The notes under the pieces are model-generated. The model saw nothing but the letters and a program-made list of their open reading frames with translations, did not search any database and was not told where the DNA came from. The position numbers and the translations under genes were made by a program. From Candidatus Poribacteria bacterium (GTDB lineage: Bacteria > Poribacteria > WGA-4E > WGA-3G), in the NCBI GenBank assembly GCA_028820845.1, contig JAPPII010000101.1:27591-91590 (forward strand): a DNA stretch of 64,000 nt, written 5' to 3'. Below, one piece after another: positions 9,921 to 17,901 of the stretch (the stretch's first letter is position 1; each line of letters starts with the position of its first letter).

Positions 9921-10832
9921 ATGAACCGCCAACACACCAACAGCGAAGACACCATCACCACCCTATTCGTCGAAATTCTCATGCCGATGAGTGCCACATG
10001 GCGCATTTACGAACAAACGACAAGACCACTCCTCGAAAATCAAAGAAAGCCCGATGTAATCATCCGCACAGTCGAACGGTATCCGCTGGCAGTCGAAGTA
10101 AAAATCGACCACAAGCGCGGTCCCAATGAAACCGGCGAAAAACAGGCGTGTGAATATTACTTGGGCAAAACCCTCCGTGCCACAGGTGAAACGGTTGCCA
10201 GTGCAATAGCGATCCGCCTCCCCTACAGATTCCGTATAATGCCCCGTGACGAAATCCGCGAGAATTTGGAGAGGTCAAATGACTTCGCGTACGCCCTCCT
10301 CAACATTGACGAACCCGATAGATTTCCCAAAAAAGGGTGGCTTGAAGGCAGTATCGCCGACATCGCAACTGCTATCCGCATCGGTGCAACCCCTATCACC
10401 AAAATTGAGAGAGCCGCCGAGGTGCTGGAGAACGGCATTCACCGTGCCGCCGTCATCGTCAATGGGGCAATCCAACACCGACCCCATATCGGTAAAAGGA
10501 TAGGCGAACTCCTCGTCCAAGAACCAGGTGACCAGACAACGCAAATGGCGATGCTCATTATTAGCAACGCCCTGGTGTTCCAAAGTTCTCTTGCACGTAA
10601 ACCGGATTTAGAGGCTGTCCCATCGCTCAGCGAACTCACTGCTGATTACGGGCAGCTCGATTCAGAAAATTCTCAAGGCGAACTACACCCGTCCCGAATC
10701 CTCCGCACTCCTCTGTGCCTTGGCGTTACCCGAACTCAAGAGCGATCCAAAGAAACTAAAAATCGCAGATTTCGCTTGCGGCACAGGTTCACTCCTCAAT
10801 GGTGTCTATCAACGCCTCCTGATGCTCTATGA
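9921..10832 (+). CDS. N-terminal nuclease part of a frameshifted restriction-modification protein
   Basis: Start is the ATG at 9921, preceded by AAAGGA. Residues 40-60 contain PDVIIRTVERY and LAVEVKID, a PD...ExK pair like that of the PD-(D/E)XK nuclease domain at the front of single-chain endonuclease-methylases. The reading frame stays protein-like to about 10650, where SLSELTADYGQL is reached. From there the sensible sequence continues in the +1 frame (IQKILKANYTRPESS, then the methylase). The tail of this frame, up to 10832, is therefore frameshifted nonsense. The single shift near 10655-10662 separates nuclease and methylase; it may be a true mutation or an assembly error. Confidence 0.65.
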   Translation: MNRQHTNSEDTITTLFVEILMPMSATWRIYEQTTRPLLENQRKPDVIIRTVERYPLAVEVKIDHKRGPNETGEKQACEYYLGKTLRATGETVASAIAIRLPYRFRIMPRDEIRENLERSNDFAYALLNIDEPDRFPKKGWLEGSIADIATAIRIGATPITKIERAAEVLENGIHRAAVIVNGAIQHRPHIGKRIGELLVQEPGDQTTQMAMLIISNALVFQSSLARKPDLEAVPSLSELTADYGQLDSENSQGELHPSRILRTPLCLGVTRTQERSKETKNRRFRLRHRFTPQWCLSTPPDAL

Positions 10833-12144
10833 ACAAACAGGTGGGAACGGAGAAAGTATTCATCAGTACATGATGGAGAAGAATCTCGTCGGATGCGACA
10901 TCCTACCTAACGCTGCACATCTGACTGCCTCCATCATTGCAAGTACCTATCCTGATGTTCGTATCGGCGGCACGCGTATCCACACAATGCCCTACGGCAC
11001 CCCGCGCGCTGACGGACTTTACGCCATCGGTGCCTTGAACCTTCTCAGTGATCCAGCAGGGACACTTCCCTTGAATCTCGGCACGACAGAAACCGCTACC
11101 GGACAAGGCACGCAAACAACTGACCTCAGTGACGCATTCAAACATGGCGAATTCGACATCGTTATTCAGAATCCACCCTACACGCGGAGCGGGGCAGATA
11201 GCAACTCTAATCTGCCTAAAAGTATTTTCGCCGACAAAAAGGAAGCATCCGCAATGCAAGCATCGCGTCGGGCGCAAGGCCGGCGGCTCGGAGGTAACAA
11301 TCCTGGGGCGGGTCCCGATTTTGTTGATCTTGCTGATAGAATGCTAAAACGCAATGGTACAATGGCGTTTGTGCTACCGGTTACAGCGATCACTGGAAGT
11401 AGTTGGCAGAAGGTGCGAAAATTGTGGACAGAGGAATATCATCATGTTCTTGTTATTACGATTGCCGATGCCCGCACTGAGAATTGCGCATTCTCAGCGG
11501 ATACTAATATGGCAGAGTGTCTCGTCATCGCAACGAAGGGAAAATCAAAGAACATTGGACGTGCGACTTTTGTATGTCTTAAACGGGGTCCCAGTGGTGA
11601 ATTAGAAGCTCTGGAAATCGGGAAAACGATTCGTGGAATTGGGGATATTCGCTGTCTTGAAGATGGTATTAATAGAGGCAATCCTATTCGTATTGGTGGT
11701 GATGTTCTCGGATTCGCCATTTCGGCACCCTTGACATCCGGGGCAGTAGGATGGCCTATATCCCGCGTTAGAGACATAACAGCAATTCAATCGGCATATC
11801 AACTCGCGAATGGACAGTTGCAATTCCCTCGACAGAAAGCTGCTATCGACTTACCAATCTGTTTTCTCTCAGATGTTGCTCAATTTGGCGCAGACCATCG
11901 GGATATCCATGATCCCGGGAAACGAGGAGCGTTTGATGTTGAAGACGGATGTCCTGATACGGCTGAATATCCGTGCTTGTGGCATCTCAATAGCAAGGCA
12001 CAGCGATCAATGGTTGTATTGCCCGATGCTCATGCGTTCATTCGTCCGCATGCGGAAGTGAAGGCACGGGAGATACTTGAACGTAATAGTCGAGTACATT
12101 TCAACATAGATTTGCGATTCAATTGTTCCCACTATTCGCAATAA
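10720..12144 (+). CDS. Adenine-N6 DNA methylase part, frameshifted and with damaged 3' end
   Basis: This is the continuation of the gene at 9921 after the frameshift; the frame is protein-like from about 10660, upstream of the TTG at 10720. Motif I is FACGTGSLL and motif IV is NPPY, the marks of gamma-class adenine methylases that transfer a methyl group from S-adenosylmethionine. The region after residue 250 would hold the target recognition domain. It ends abruptly at 12144 in an unfamiliar tail, and another open frame carries on to 12268, suggesting a second frameshift. The combined gene would be about 740-790 codons, shorter than usual for type IIG enzymes. Activity as a complete restriction system is unlikely. 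Confidence 0.7.
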   Translation: MALPELKSDPKKLKIADFACGTGSLLNGVYQRLLMLYEQTGGNGESIHQYMMEKNLVGCDILPNAAHLTASIIASTYPDVRIGGTRIHTMPYGTPRADGLYAIGALNLLSDPAGTLPLNLGTTETATGQGTQTTDLSDAFKHGEFDIVIQNPPYTRSGADSNSNLPKSIFADKKEASAMQASRRAQGRRLGGNNPGAGPDFVDLADRMLKRNGTMAFVLPVTAITGSSWQKVRKLWTEEYHHVLVITIADARTENCAFSADTNMAECLVIATKGKSKNIGRATFVCLKRGPSGELEALEIGKTIRGIGDIRCLEDGINRGNPIRIGGDVLGFAISAPLTSGAVGWPISRVRDITAIQSAYQLANGQLQFPRQKAAIDLPICFLSDVAQFGADHRDIHDPGKRGAFDVEDGCPDTAEYPCLWHLNSKAQRSMVVLPDAHAFIRPHAEVKAREILERNSRVHFNIDLRFNCSHYSQ

Positions 12145-12465
12145 CCAGTCTGGACATGGGCAGGGGCCCAACCAAATCGCTGTTCCGGAATACATAGCCG
12201 CGTACATTCTGCACCTAACGGCATCAAACATTCTCTTGTTAGCGAAAGCTGACCAAGAGATGAAATAGAAGGCCGACACGCCGAGAATTTCTATGAACAG
12301 AAGGCTTGTCGTTTTTTCAATAGTCCTGAAAATCCCGTCCATCCTGCTTCAGACAATTGAGCGAGAAGTTTTGTGAAAAAATTGGATTTCTCGTTAGATA
12401 TATGCTATACTAAAGTTGGAAGGTTAACTGTAGGAAACAACCCTTTGAAACTGATATAGGAATTC
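12145..12465 (+). other. Gap holding a likely decayed methylase 3' end and a promoter
   Basis: In the frame one base off the methylase, positions 12125-12268 are open and read like protein (VPEYIAAYILHLTASN in the middle). This is plausibly the lost end of the recognition domain. Beyond it no gene is seen. TTGGAT (12382-12387) and TATACT (12406-12411), 18 bases apart, form a likely promoter for the next gene. Confidence 0.45.
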
Positions 12466-13086
12466 ATGCAATCAGCTCACTATAACGACAATGTTTTTAT
12501 CAATTGTCCATTTGATTCAGCTTACAAGCACTTGTTTGATGCAATGGTATTTACAATCCATGATTGTGGTTTTATTCCGCGTTGTGCACTTGAAGAGGAC
12601 GATGCAAGCGAAGTTCGGATTGATAAGATCTATAACATAATTGCGGATTGCCGTTATGGAATCCATGATATATCCCGAATACAATTAGATACGATTTCCG
12701 GTTTTCCTCGATTTAATATGCCGTTGGAATTGGGAATTTTTCTGGGCGCGAAGAAATTTGGTATAGAAGAACAAAAAAGAAAAAGATGTCTGATTCTGGA
12801 TACTGAGCCGTATAGGTATCAGCAATTTATCTCTGATATTGCAGGGCAAGATATCCAGGCGCATAACGATACTTCTGAAACCATTGTAAAGGTTGTCCGT
12901 GATTGGCTCCGCAATGCATCAAGACGTGAGACAATTCCGGGTGGAAATATCATTTGGGAACGTTACCAAGAATTTATAGAAAAATTGCCCCAAACAGCGA
13001 GGGAGGCTCGGCTGATACCTGAAGAGTTGATATTTAACGATTATACTTTGTTGGTCGCACAGTGGTTGGAGACTAAGGGAGATTAG
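12466..13086 (+). CDS. TIR/deoxyribosyltransferase-like hypothetical protein
   Basis: This 206-residue protein belongs to a family I recognise only by its opening, VFINCPFDSAYKHLFDA. It reads like a Rossmann-type alpha/beta domain of the TIR and nucleoside deoxyribosyltransferase group. There is a first strand with NCPFD (residues 13-17), CRYGIHDISR (62-71), and MPLELGIFLGAK (85-96), whose Glu88 sits where the catalytic Glu of such glycosidases would be. The C-terminal 60 residues are helical. AGGA precedes the ATG at 12466. A small basic protein follows 33 bases later, and a broken restriction gene lies upstream. A nucleotide-cleaving defence role is possible but is inference; no assay-backed function is known to me. 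Confidence 0.6.
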   Translation: MQSAHYNDNVFINCPFDSAYKHLFDAMVFTIHDCGFIPRCALEEDDASEVRIDKIYNIIADCRYGIHDISRIQLDTISGFPRFNMPLELGIFLGAKKFGIEEQKRKRCLILDTEPYRYQQFISDIAGQDIQAHNDTSETIVKVVRDWLRNASRRETIPGGNIIWERYQEFIEKLPQTAREARLIPEELIFNDYTLLVAQWLETKGD

Positions 13087-13104
13087 TATAGTCCAACATG
13101 ATTT

Positions 13105-13114
13105 AAGGAGGTGA
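13105..13114 (+). promoter_or_regulatory. Near-perfect Shine-Dalgarno that sets the next start
   Basis: AAGGAGGTGA is fully complementary to the 3' end of 16S rRNA. It lies five bases before the GTG at 13120 and overlaps the upstream in-frame GTG at 13111, so the start is 13120. Confidence 0.8.
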
Positions 13115-13119
13115 TTAAA

Positions 13120-13383
13120 GTGGCAAGAGGAAGAACCATCAAGTTTTCCCCCAAACGTGGGAAACTTACGAGAAGTCAAGCAAAACGAGCAGTGGAAAAG
13201 GTTCTTTATGGTAAAGAGGGTAATAAAAAAGCAGCATCTTCAAACGGACAGAAATCGCAGTCCACTACTTTTAAGGTGGGGCGTGATGCCCGGACAGGCA
13301 GATTTATAAGTCGTAAGGAAGCCGAACGCCGGAAGTCAACGGCTATCGTTGAAACTATCACGATACCGAAACAAACGAAATAG
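13120..13383 (+). CDS. Small basic protein, partner of the preceding gene
   Basis: An 87-residue, Lys/Arg-rich protein of unknown function. The first 60 residues are low-complexity and basic. The last 35 contain VGRDARTGRFISRKEAERR followed by STAIVETITI, a short motif that recurs at the ends of small proteins I have seen next to toxin-like genes. The start at 13120 is decided by the strong ribosome-binding site; the in-frame GTG at 13111 is inside it. The gene is 33 bases after the TIR/deoxyribosyltransferase-like gene and in the same orientation, so the two probably form a unit. A DNA-binding, antitoxin or adaptor role would fit, but none is shown. Confidence 0.6.
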   Translation: MARGRTIKFSPKRGKLTRSQAKRAVEKVLYGKEGNKKAASSNGQKSQSTTFKVGRDARTGRFISRKEAERRKSTAIVETITIPKQTK

Positions 13384-13427
13384 TTTCTTTCACAAGGTTA
13401 ATTCCATTGAATACGCAATCACATTTC

Positions 13428-13595
13428 TCAGCATTGAGGAGTACGTGGATAGTCTTTTTGCGTATGTAACACCGTGCTCGCATACGCAAAACACGCGCGA
13501 ATATCCGCTTGCACAAGGTGAGGGTAATTCTCAAGAATCTCTACCTCCGCCCATCCATGTGCGAATAGATTGACGATAAATTCAACCAACAAAGC
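13428..13595 (-). pseudogene. DUF433 (VapB-type) antitoxin, C-terminal remnant
   Basis: Reading the minus strand from 13595 gives ALLVEFIVNLFAHGWAEVEI followed by LENYPHLVQADIRACFAYAS and a stop at 13428. This is the second half of a DUF433 domain (typical core: VEFIVNLL..G....EIL.NYPHL...DI.ACLAYA). A stop codon lies just before it, no start codon is in reach, and the first half (with the usual CIRGTR motif) is missing. DUF433 proteins are usually antitoxins for PIN-like toxins. No partner toxin remains. The piece marks past toxin-antitoxin content in this stretch. Confidence 0.65.
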
Positions 13596-13654
13596 CTAAC
13601 CACTCTTTATTTTCCATCCTATGGATGCCGTTTATCTATTTTTTAAAATTTAAC

Positions 13655-13683
13655 TTGACTTATGTTAATAGAAATAGTATAAT
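13655..13683 (+). promoter_or_regulatory. Sigma70-type promoter
   Basis: TTGACT (13655-13660) and TATAAT (13678-13683) are 17 bases apart. It faces the gene at 14017, more than 330 bases downstream, with palindromes between, so it may serve that gene or a short untranslated RNA. Confidence 0.6.
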
Positions 13684-13764
13684 ATACTATAACTTTTTTC
13701 ACAGAAGAGCGATACGCTACCAATCTACAAAAAATTAGATATACCCATAAGGCAATTCACCAAT

Positions 13765-13896
13765 GTGTAAAATGTTACACTTTTCGCCAAATTATTTTTT
13801 TTCAACTCAGAAAAAAATAGACCATAAACCCTTACGGTTACTGGGTTTTCTAACATTATACACTTACACTAAAATGTTACACCAGTGTAACATTTT
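13765..13896. promoter_or_regulatory. Paired palindromes with the core GTGTAAC/GTTACAC
   Basis: Positions 13765-13780 read GTGTAA-AATG-TTACAC. Positions 13871-13896 form a perfect 12-base inverted repeat, AAAATGTTACAC and GTGTAACATTTT, around CA. AAAATGTTACAC also occurs directly at 13769-13780. Two related sites 90 bases apart between a promoter and a gene look like operators, but could also be repeat-element ends. Confidence 0.5.
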
Positions 13897-14016
13897 AAGG
13901 AAAATATTAATACAATTAGATTAAAATAAATTATTGATTTGTTAATTAAGGGACATATTTTGGAGGTCTTCTTAGAGAGTCCTATCAATAGGAATGGCCG
14001 AATAGAGGTTTAATAG

Positions 14017-14952
14017 ATGAAACAACTCACGCAAGCTGCGTTTCAGAGCGCAAAGAATTTTATAATGGAGCAGGGGAGGGCGTTGGACCAAAAGCGTTTT
14101 GAATTCCATTTTGAAAATGGATCTGCCGATGCCGTCCTCGCCGCACTATCACCTTATCAAAACGATGACGGCGGTTTCGGCCACAGTCTGGAGCCTGACC
14201 TCAGAACGCCTGCCTCGTCTGCAATTGCGACTACGATAGGTTTCCAGATTCTTAGGGAAATTCAAGCACCTGCCAGTCACACATTAGTCCAGAAGGGAAT
14301 CCAGTATTTTATCGATACCTATGACGAGTCCCATCAGGTATGGCATATCGTGCCACCTGAAGTGGAGGACGCACCTCACGCTCCTTGGTGGACTTATGAG
14401 AGCAGTCCCGAAAGTTTCGGTCGGTTTCTGGTCAACCCCCGTGCTGAGATCGTCGGATATTTGCAAGAATTTAGCGATGGCGTACCGGTGCCATTGTTAA
14501 AGACATTAACAGATGTCGTTCTGGCACATCTGGATTCCCTACCTGACGAAATGGAGATGCACGACACCCTCTGTTTCGTCCGGCTCGCGGGGACAGAGGC
14601 ACTGCCGAATAGGGACAAAATCTGGGCGAAACTCGCCCGAACAGCAGCGCACGGTGTTGCCCGGAACGCCGAGGAGTTGACCGGCTATGTCCTCAAACCT
14701 CTGTGGGTGGTGCCCTCTCCAGAATCGCCCTTAGCTGCTCGGCTTCAAGATGAAGTAGCCATGAACTTGGACTTTGAAATTGAACAGCAGGGCGAGGACG
14801 GTTCTTGGTCCCCGAATTTCTCCTGGGACGATCAATATCCAGAGGCATGGCAAACAGCAAAGAAAGAGTGGCAATCCAGGATTACGGTTGATACCCTGAA
14901 AACGCTGAAAGATTTCGGGCGCATTGAGCAAGAAGATGAATTGTGCTGTTAA
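14017..14952 (+). CDS. Alpha/alpha-toroid protein, prenyltransferase/squalene-cyclase-like
   Basis: This 311-residue soluble protein shows the QNDDGGFG pattern (residues about 49-56), which is the QW-like turn of terpene cyclases and prenyltransferases, followed by LEPDLRTPASSAIATTIG. A second such turn, QQGEDGSWSPNFSW, lies near residues 254-267. Helices between fit an alpha/alpha toroid. The protein is too short for a full squalene cyclase and has no DxDD catalytic motif, so enzymatic cyclisation is unlikely. Members of this group are usually annotated simply as toroid-fold hypothetical proteins. It stands alone; the next gene has its own promoter. Confidence 0.6.
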   Translation: MKQLTQAAFQSAKNFIMEQGRALDQKRFEFHFENGSADAVLAALSPYQNDDGGFGHSLEPDLRTPASSAIATTIGFQILREIQAPASHTLVQKGIQYFIDTYDESHQVWHIVPPEVEDAPHAPWWTYESSPESFGRFLVNPRAEIVGYLQEFSDGVPVPLLKTLTDVVLAHLDSLPDEMEMHDTLCFVRLAGTEALPNRDKIWAKLARTAAHGVARNAEELTGYVLKPLWVVPSPESPLAARLQDEVAMNLDFEIEQQGEDGSWSPNFSWDDQYPEAWQTAKKEWQSRITVDTLKTLKDFGRIEQEDELCC

Positions 14953-14966
14953 CCCAAAATTACCAC

Positions 14967-14995
14967 TTGACACTCTTCCCAAATTTTTGTAAAAT
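14967..14995 (+). promoter_or_regulatory. Sigma70-type promoter for the Gfo/Idh gene
   Basis: TTGACA (14967-14972) and TAAAAT (14990-14995) are 17 bases apart, with the GTG start at 15032. Confidence 0.7.
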
Positions 14996-15031
14996 GAACA
15001 CTGCGACACAAAAAATGGAAGGAGCAAATAA

Positions 15032-16069
15032 GTGGCACAAGATACAATTCGAGTCGGTATTATCGGCGCAGGTGGAAATACAAGATCACGGCATATTCCC
15101 GGACTACAAGCTATCGAAGGCGTTGAAATCGTCGGGGTTTGCAATCGGAGTCAGGAATCTTCACAACGCGTAGCGGACGAGTTCGGTATCCCCAAAACCT
15201 ACGGCAATTGGCAGGACGCTATCGCTGACCCGGATACCAACGCAATCGTCATCGGGACATGGCCCTATATGCACTGCCGCGCCACTGTGGCAGCACTTGA
15301 GGCGGATAAACACGTGATGTGCGAGGCACGGATGGCAATGAACGCCAAAGAAGCACATACCATGCGTGCCGTATCCCGTCAAAAAACGCACCTCATCGCG
15401 CAGATTGTCCCATCACCGATGACGCTGAGAGTAGATAACACCATAAAACGTCTCATCTCTGAGGGATATATCGGGGATGTGCTTGCCATAGAAGCACGCG
15501 CAGGCGGCGCATTTCTCGACAGCGAAGCCTCCCTCCAGTGGCGGCAAGATTTCGATCTCAGTGGACTTAACATCATGAGCATGGGCATCTGGTACGAAGC
15601 GTTAATCCGTTGGGTCGGCGAAGCCACACGGATTATGGCGATGGGAAAGACCTTCGTCAAAATGCGTCCCGATGCTGACGGTGTGATGCGTTCTGTTCGG
15701 ATACCTGAACATATTGATGTTGTCGGGGATCTCGCCTGCGGGGCGCAACTTCATCTGCAGGTTTCTAACGTTGCCGGATTAGCAGGGGCACCAGAGGTTT
15801 ATGTTTTCGGTAGCAACGGGACTTTACGCTTTTCAGGAAATCGCCTCTACGGTGGACAGAAAGACGACACCGAACTTAACGAGATTGACATCCCCGATGC
15901 AGAGGCAGGTGCATGGCGGGTCGAAGAAGAATTCGTGAACGCTATCCGTGGCGAAGAGGTTATCACACACACAGACTTTGAAACGGGTGTGAAGTACATG
16001 GAGTTTACCGAAGCCGTCACGCAGAGTATGCAGTCCGGCACAGCGATTACTTTGCCACTTCACATCTAA
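15032..16069 (+). CDS. Gfo/Idh/MocA family oxidoreductase
   Basis: A 345-residue NAD(P)-dependent sugar or inositol dehydrogenase-like protein. The N-terminal Rossmann fold shows VGIIGAGGNTRSRHIPGL, and the dinucleotide-binding domain continues through DPDTNAIVIGTWPYMH. The usual EKP of the active site reads HVMCEARMAMN, so the Lys of EKP is replaced (EAR). The C-terminal alpha/beta domain ends in EFTEAVTQSMQSG. The GTG start at 15032 is supported by AAGGAG 10 bases upstream and a promoter at 14967-14995. The changed EKP leaves the chemistry uncertain; the fold is not in doubt. Confidence 0.88.
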   Translation: MAQDTIRVGIIGAGGNTRSRHIPGLQAIEGVEIVGVCNRSQESSQRVADEFGIPKTYGNWQDAIADPDTNAIVIGTWPYMHCRATVAALEADKHVMCEARMAMNAKEAHTMRAVSRQKTHLIAQIVPSPMTLRVDNTIKRLISEGYIGDVLAIEARAGGAFLDSEASLQWRQDFDLSGLNIMSMGIWYEALIRWVGEATRIMAMGKTFVKMRPDADGVMRSVRIPEHIDVVGDLACGAQLHLQVSNVAGLAGAPEVYVFGSNGTLRFSGNRLYGGQKDDTELNEIDIPDAEAGAWRVEEEFVNAIRGEEVITHTDFETGVKYMEFTEAVTQSMQSGTAITLPLHI

Positions 16070-16111
16070 TGGCAGGCCGCCCTAACATTGTAGTCGAATT
16101 CGTTCGTAGTA

Positions 16112-16127
16112 GGGCAATTCATTGCCC
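16112..16127. repeat. Intergenic hairpin GGGCAAT-TC-ATTGCCC
   Basis: A perfect seven-base inverted repeat with a two-base loop between the Gfo/Idh and ferritin-like genes. It is one of several short intergenic palindromes and has no T-run to suggest a terminator. Confidence 0.7.
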
Positions 16128-16201
16128 GTTGTAATATGAAATGAATCGGTCAACTCCAGACAATCTCCAATTTTAGACTGGACAGACTACTTAGGAGTAA
16201 C

Positions 16202-16744
16202 ATGACATTAGGAGAACTTTTTGATTTTTGTCAGGATATTGAATTGCGGCAAGCGAAACTGTATGCCTCCCTTTCGCTCCGTTTGGGAGATGTGGATGAA
16301 CGAATCGCACGATTTTGGGAACAGATGAGCACGGAAGAGTGGCAACACTATATCCTCGTGGATTTTGGGAGAGCTTTGTGTGTTAATGCCTTCGGGATTG
16401 ATTCGCCTGTGCCCGAGTTGTCGGATGTTCCAGTTCGGCAAATTACAGACGCACTGGATGCACACGAACAAAGAGTCAGTAGCGGAAACATCTCGCTCGA
16501 TGAAGCCTTTGGGATAGCGATTGCAATTGAGGGAAGCGAAGCGGATACGATCTATATGCACCTCCTCTCTATTATGAGAAGGGCAATTGAGCAGGGCAAT
16601 CAACCGTATCTGATGGACCGAGTTGTGCAGGTGGAGAAGGATATGGTAGCCCACGTGAGCGGGTTAGTTAAGGCGACACAACGGTTCGCAAAGGATCCTA
16701 CACTGATTCGACAGGCGCATCGTTTAGAAGCAGAACACGGCTAA
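16202..16744 (+). CDS. Ferritin-like diiron protein
   Basis: A 180-residue helical protein with the pattern of a ferritin/rubrerythrin-type four-helix bundle. The likely metal ligands are Glu14 in helix 1, EEWQH (about 45-49, an ExxH pair) in helix 2, EGSEADTIYMHLL (about 110-122) in helix 3 and EKD or a nearby residue in helix 4. Such proteins use a diiron centre for oxidation or for iron or peroxide handling in the cytoplasm. AGGAG lies just before the ATG at 16202. The last codons are copied once more, imperfectly, downstream at 16788. Precise function is unknown. Confidence 0.7.
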   Translation: MTLGELFDFCQDIELRQAKLYASLSLRLGDVDERIARFWEQMSTEEWQHYILVDFGRALCVNAFGIDSPVPELSDVPVRQITDALDAHEQRVSSGNISLDEAFGIAIAIEGSEADTIYMHLLSIMRRAIEQGNQPYLMDRVVQVEKDMVAHVSGLVKATQRFAKDPTLIRQAHRLEAEHG

Positions 16745-16863
16745 ACTGTGGGATTTGTAGCGCAAACTGTTAGTTTGCGTTCTTATTGACAGGCGCATCG
16801 TTTAGAAGTAGAGCACGGGTAAACTGTGGGATTGTAGCGCAAACTGTTAGTTTGCGTTCTTAA
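16710..16863 (+). repeat. Tandem duplication of the ferritin-like gene's 3' end with a hairpin
   Basis: Unit 1 (16710-16787) covers the last codons of the ferritin-like gene, its stop and the hairpin CGCAAACT-GTT-AGTTTGCG (16761-16779). Unit 2 (16788-16863) repeats this with a few changes and the hairpin again at 16838-16856. The copied coding part is not translated. Confidence 0.85.
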
Positions 16864-16888
16864 CGGAAACCCAATCTGAATGAAGTAG

Positions 16889-16909
16889 GGGCAGGTCTTG
16901 TACCTGCCC
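16889..16909. repeat. Intergenic hairpin GGGCAGGT-CTTGT-ACCTGCCC
   Basis: A perfect eight-base inverted repeat with a five-base loop, ending eight bases past the stop codon of the convergent cation efflux gene. It could end transcription, but lacks a T-run. Confidence 0.6.
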
Positions 16910-16916
16910 GCAATTA

Positions 16917-17876
16917 CTACGAGTGTTGTGCATTGCACAGGAGATTTCCTGCCTGTGCACAAGCGACCTGTTCAAGCTGCAACGTGGTATGGCTAATGCC
17001 GAAATGTGTTTGCAATTCAGCATTGATCTGTTCAAGAATCCGGTCGGGTGCTAAGGTTGTGTTTTCGTCGACCACAATGTGTGCGCTCAAGGCACAATAG
17101 TTGGAACACAGCGACCAGATGTGTAGGTCGTGAACGTCTTTGACAGGGTCTAATCCCTGAAGATGCGTAGCAACAGTCTGTGCGTCCGCATTCCGAGGTG
17201 AGTTTTCAAGCAAGATATGTACCGCCTCCCGCGTCACATTCACCGCACCGAGAAGTATGATCCCACCTATGAGGAAACTCAGCAGCGCATCAATCGGGTA
17301 CCATCCTGTCCAATAGATAATCGCGCCGCCAACGACAACAGCGACCGAGGAGAGCGTATCCCCTATCACATGGAGCATCGCGCTTCGGACATTGAGGTTT
17401 CCGTGCCACTCATTGTTACTGCCACCGTGGAGCTGCCATAAGATGAGTAGATTCCCAACAAAACCGAGGCATGCCACAATAAACATCCCGGTTACTTTTA
17501 TCTCCGTTGGCGATGTGTACCGTTGATAGGCTTCATAGAAAATCCAGCATGAGATTGCAATAAGGGATACGCCGTTGACAAGGGCGGCGAACACCTCGGC
17601 GCGATGATACCCATAAGTTCGGGAGGCAGTCGCAGGACGAGTCGAGAGATAAATCGCCAACCAACTGATGAGCAGCGAAAAAACGTCCGACATGACATGC
17701 ATTGCATCGCTTAGCAGTGCTAAACTGCCTGACCAGATACCTCCGATAAGTTCACCGAGGAAGACGCAGAACGTGACAACAACAGCAAACTTGAATTTCT
17801 TCTGAAGATGCGTCTGATGGCTATGCGCGTGTCCATCGCCATGAGGGTGGTGATGGTCATGACTGTGATTGTGCAC
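16917..17876 (-). CDS. Cation diffusion facilitator (zinc-type efflux)
   Basis: CDF proteins export Zn2+ or similar divalent metals in exchange for protons across the inner membrane. I start at the GTG at 17876, because AAGGGAG lies five bases before it and the protein then opens with the His-rich MHNHSHDHHHPHGDGHAHSH typical of CzcD-like members. The upstream open frame is the reverse of an unrelated gene. The membrane domain has about six helices with the paired HxxxD metal sites (LLSDAMHVMSDV and VIGDTLSSV). The cytoplasmic domain carries DLHIWSL and SAHIVVDE. Length is 319 residues. An FmdB-like gene lies 25 bases upstream on the same strand. Confidence 0.9.
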   Translation of the reverse strand: MHNHSHDHHHPHGDGHAHSHQTHLQKKFKFAVVVTFCVFLGELIGGIWSGSLALLSDAMHVMSDVFSLLISWLAIYLSTRPATASRTYGYHRAEVFAALVNGVSLIAISCWIFYEAYQRYTSPTEIKVTGMFIVACLGFVGNLLILWQLHGGSNNEWHGNLNVRSAMLHVIGDTLSSVAVVVGGAIIYWTGWYPIDALLSFLIGGIILLGAVNVTREAVHILLENSPRNADAQTVATHLQGLDPVKDVHDLHIWSLCSNYCALSAHIVVDENTTLAPDRILEQINAELQTHFGISHTTLQLEQVACAQAGNLLCNAQHS

Positions 17877-17901
17877 AGCGTCTCCCTTGAGGTGTGTTCG
17901 T

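Larger units (their letters stand above)
13384..14016. other. 633-base gap: DUF433 remnant, promoter and palindromes
   Basis: No intact gene is seen. The left part holds a decayed antitoxin on the minus strand (13428-13595). The right part is AT-rich, with a promoter at 13655-13683 and palindromes at 13765-13780 and 13871-13896. All are listed separately. Confidence 0.7.
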
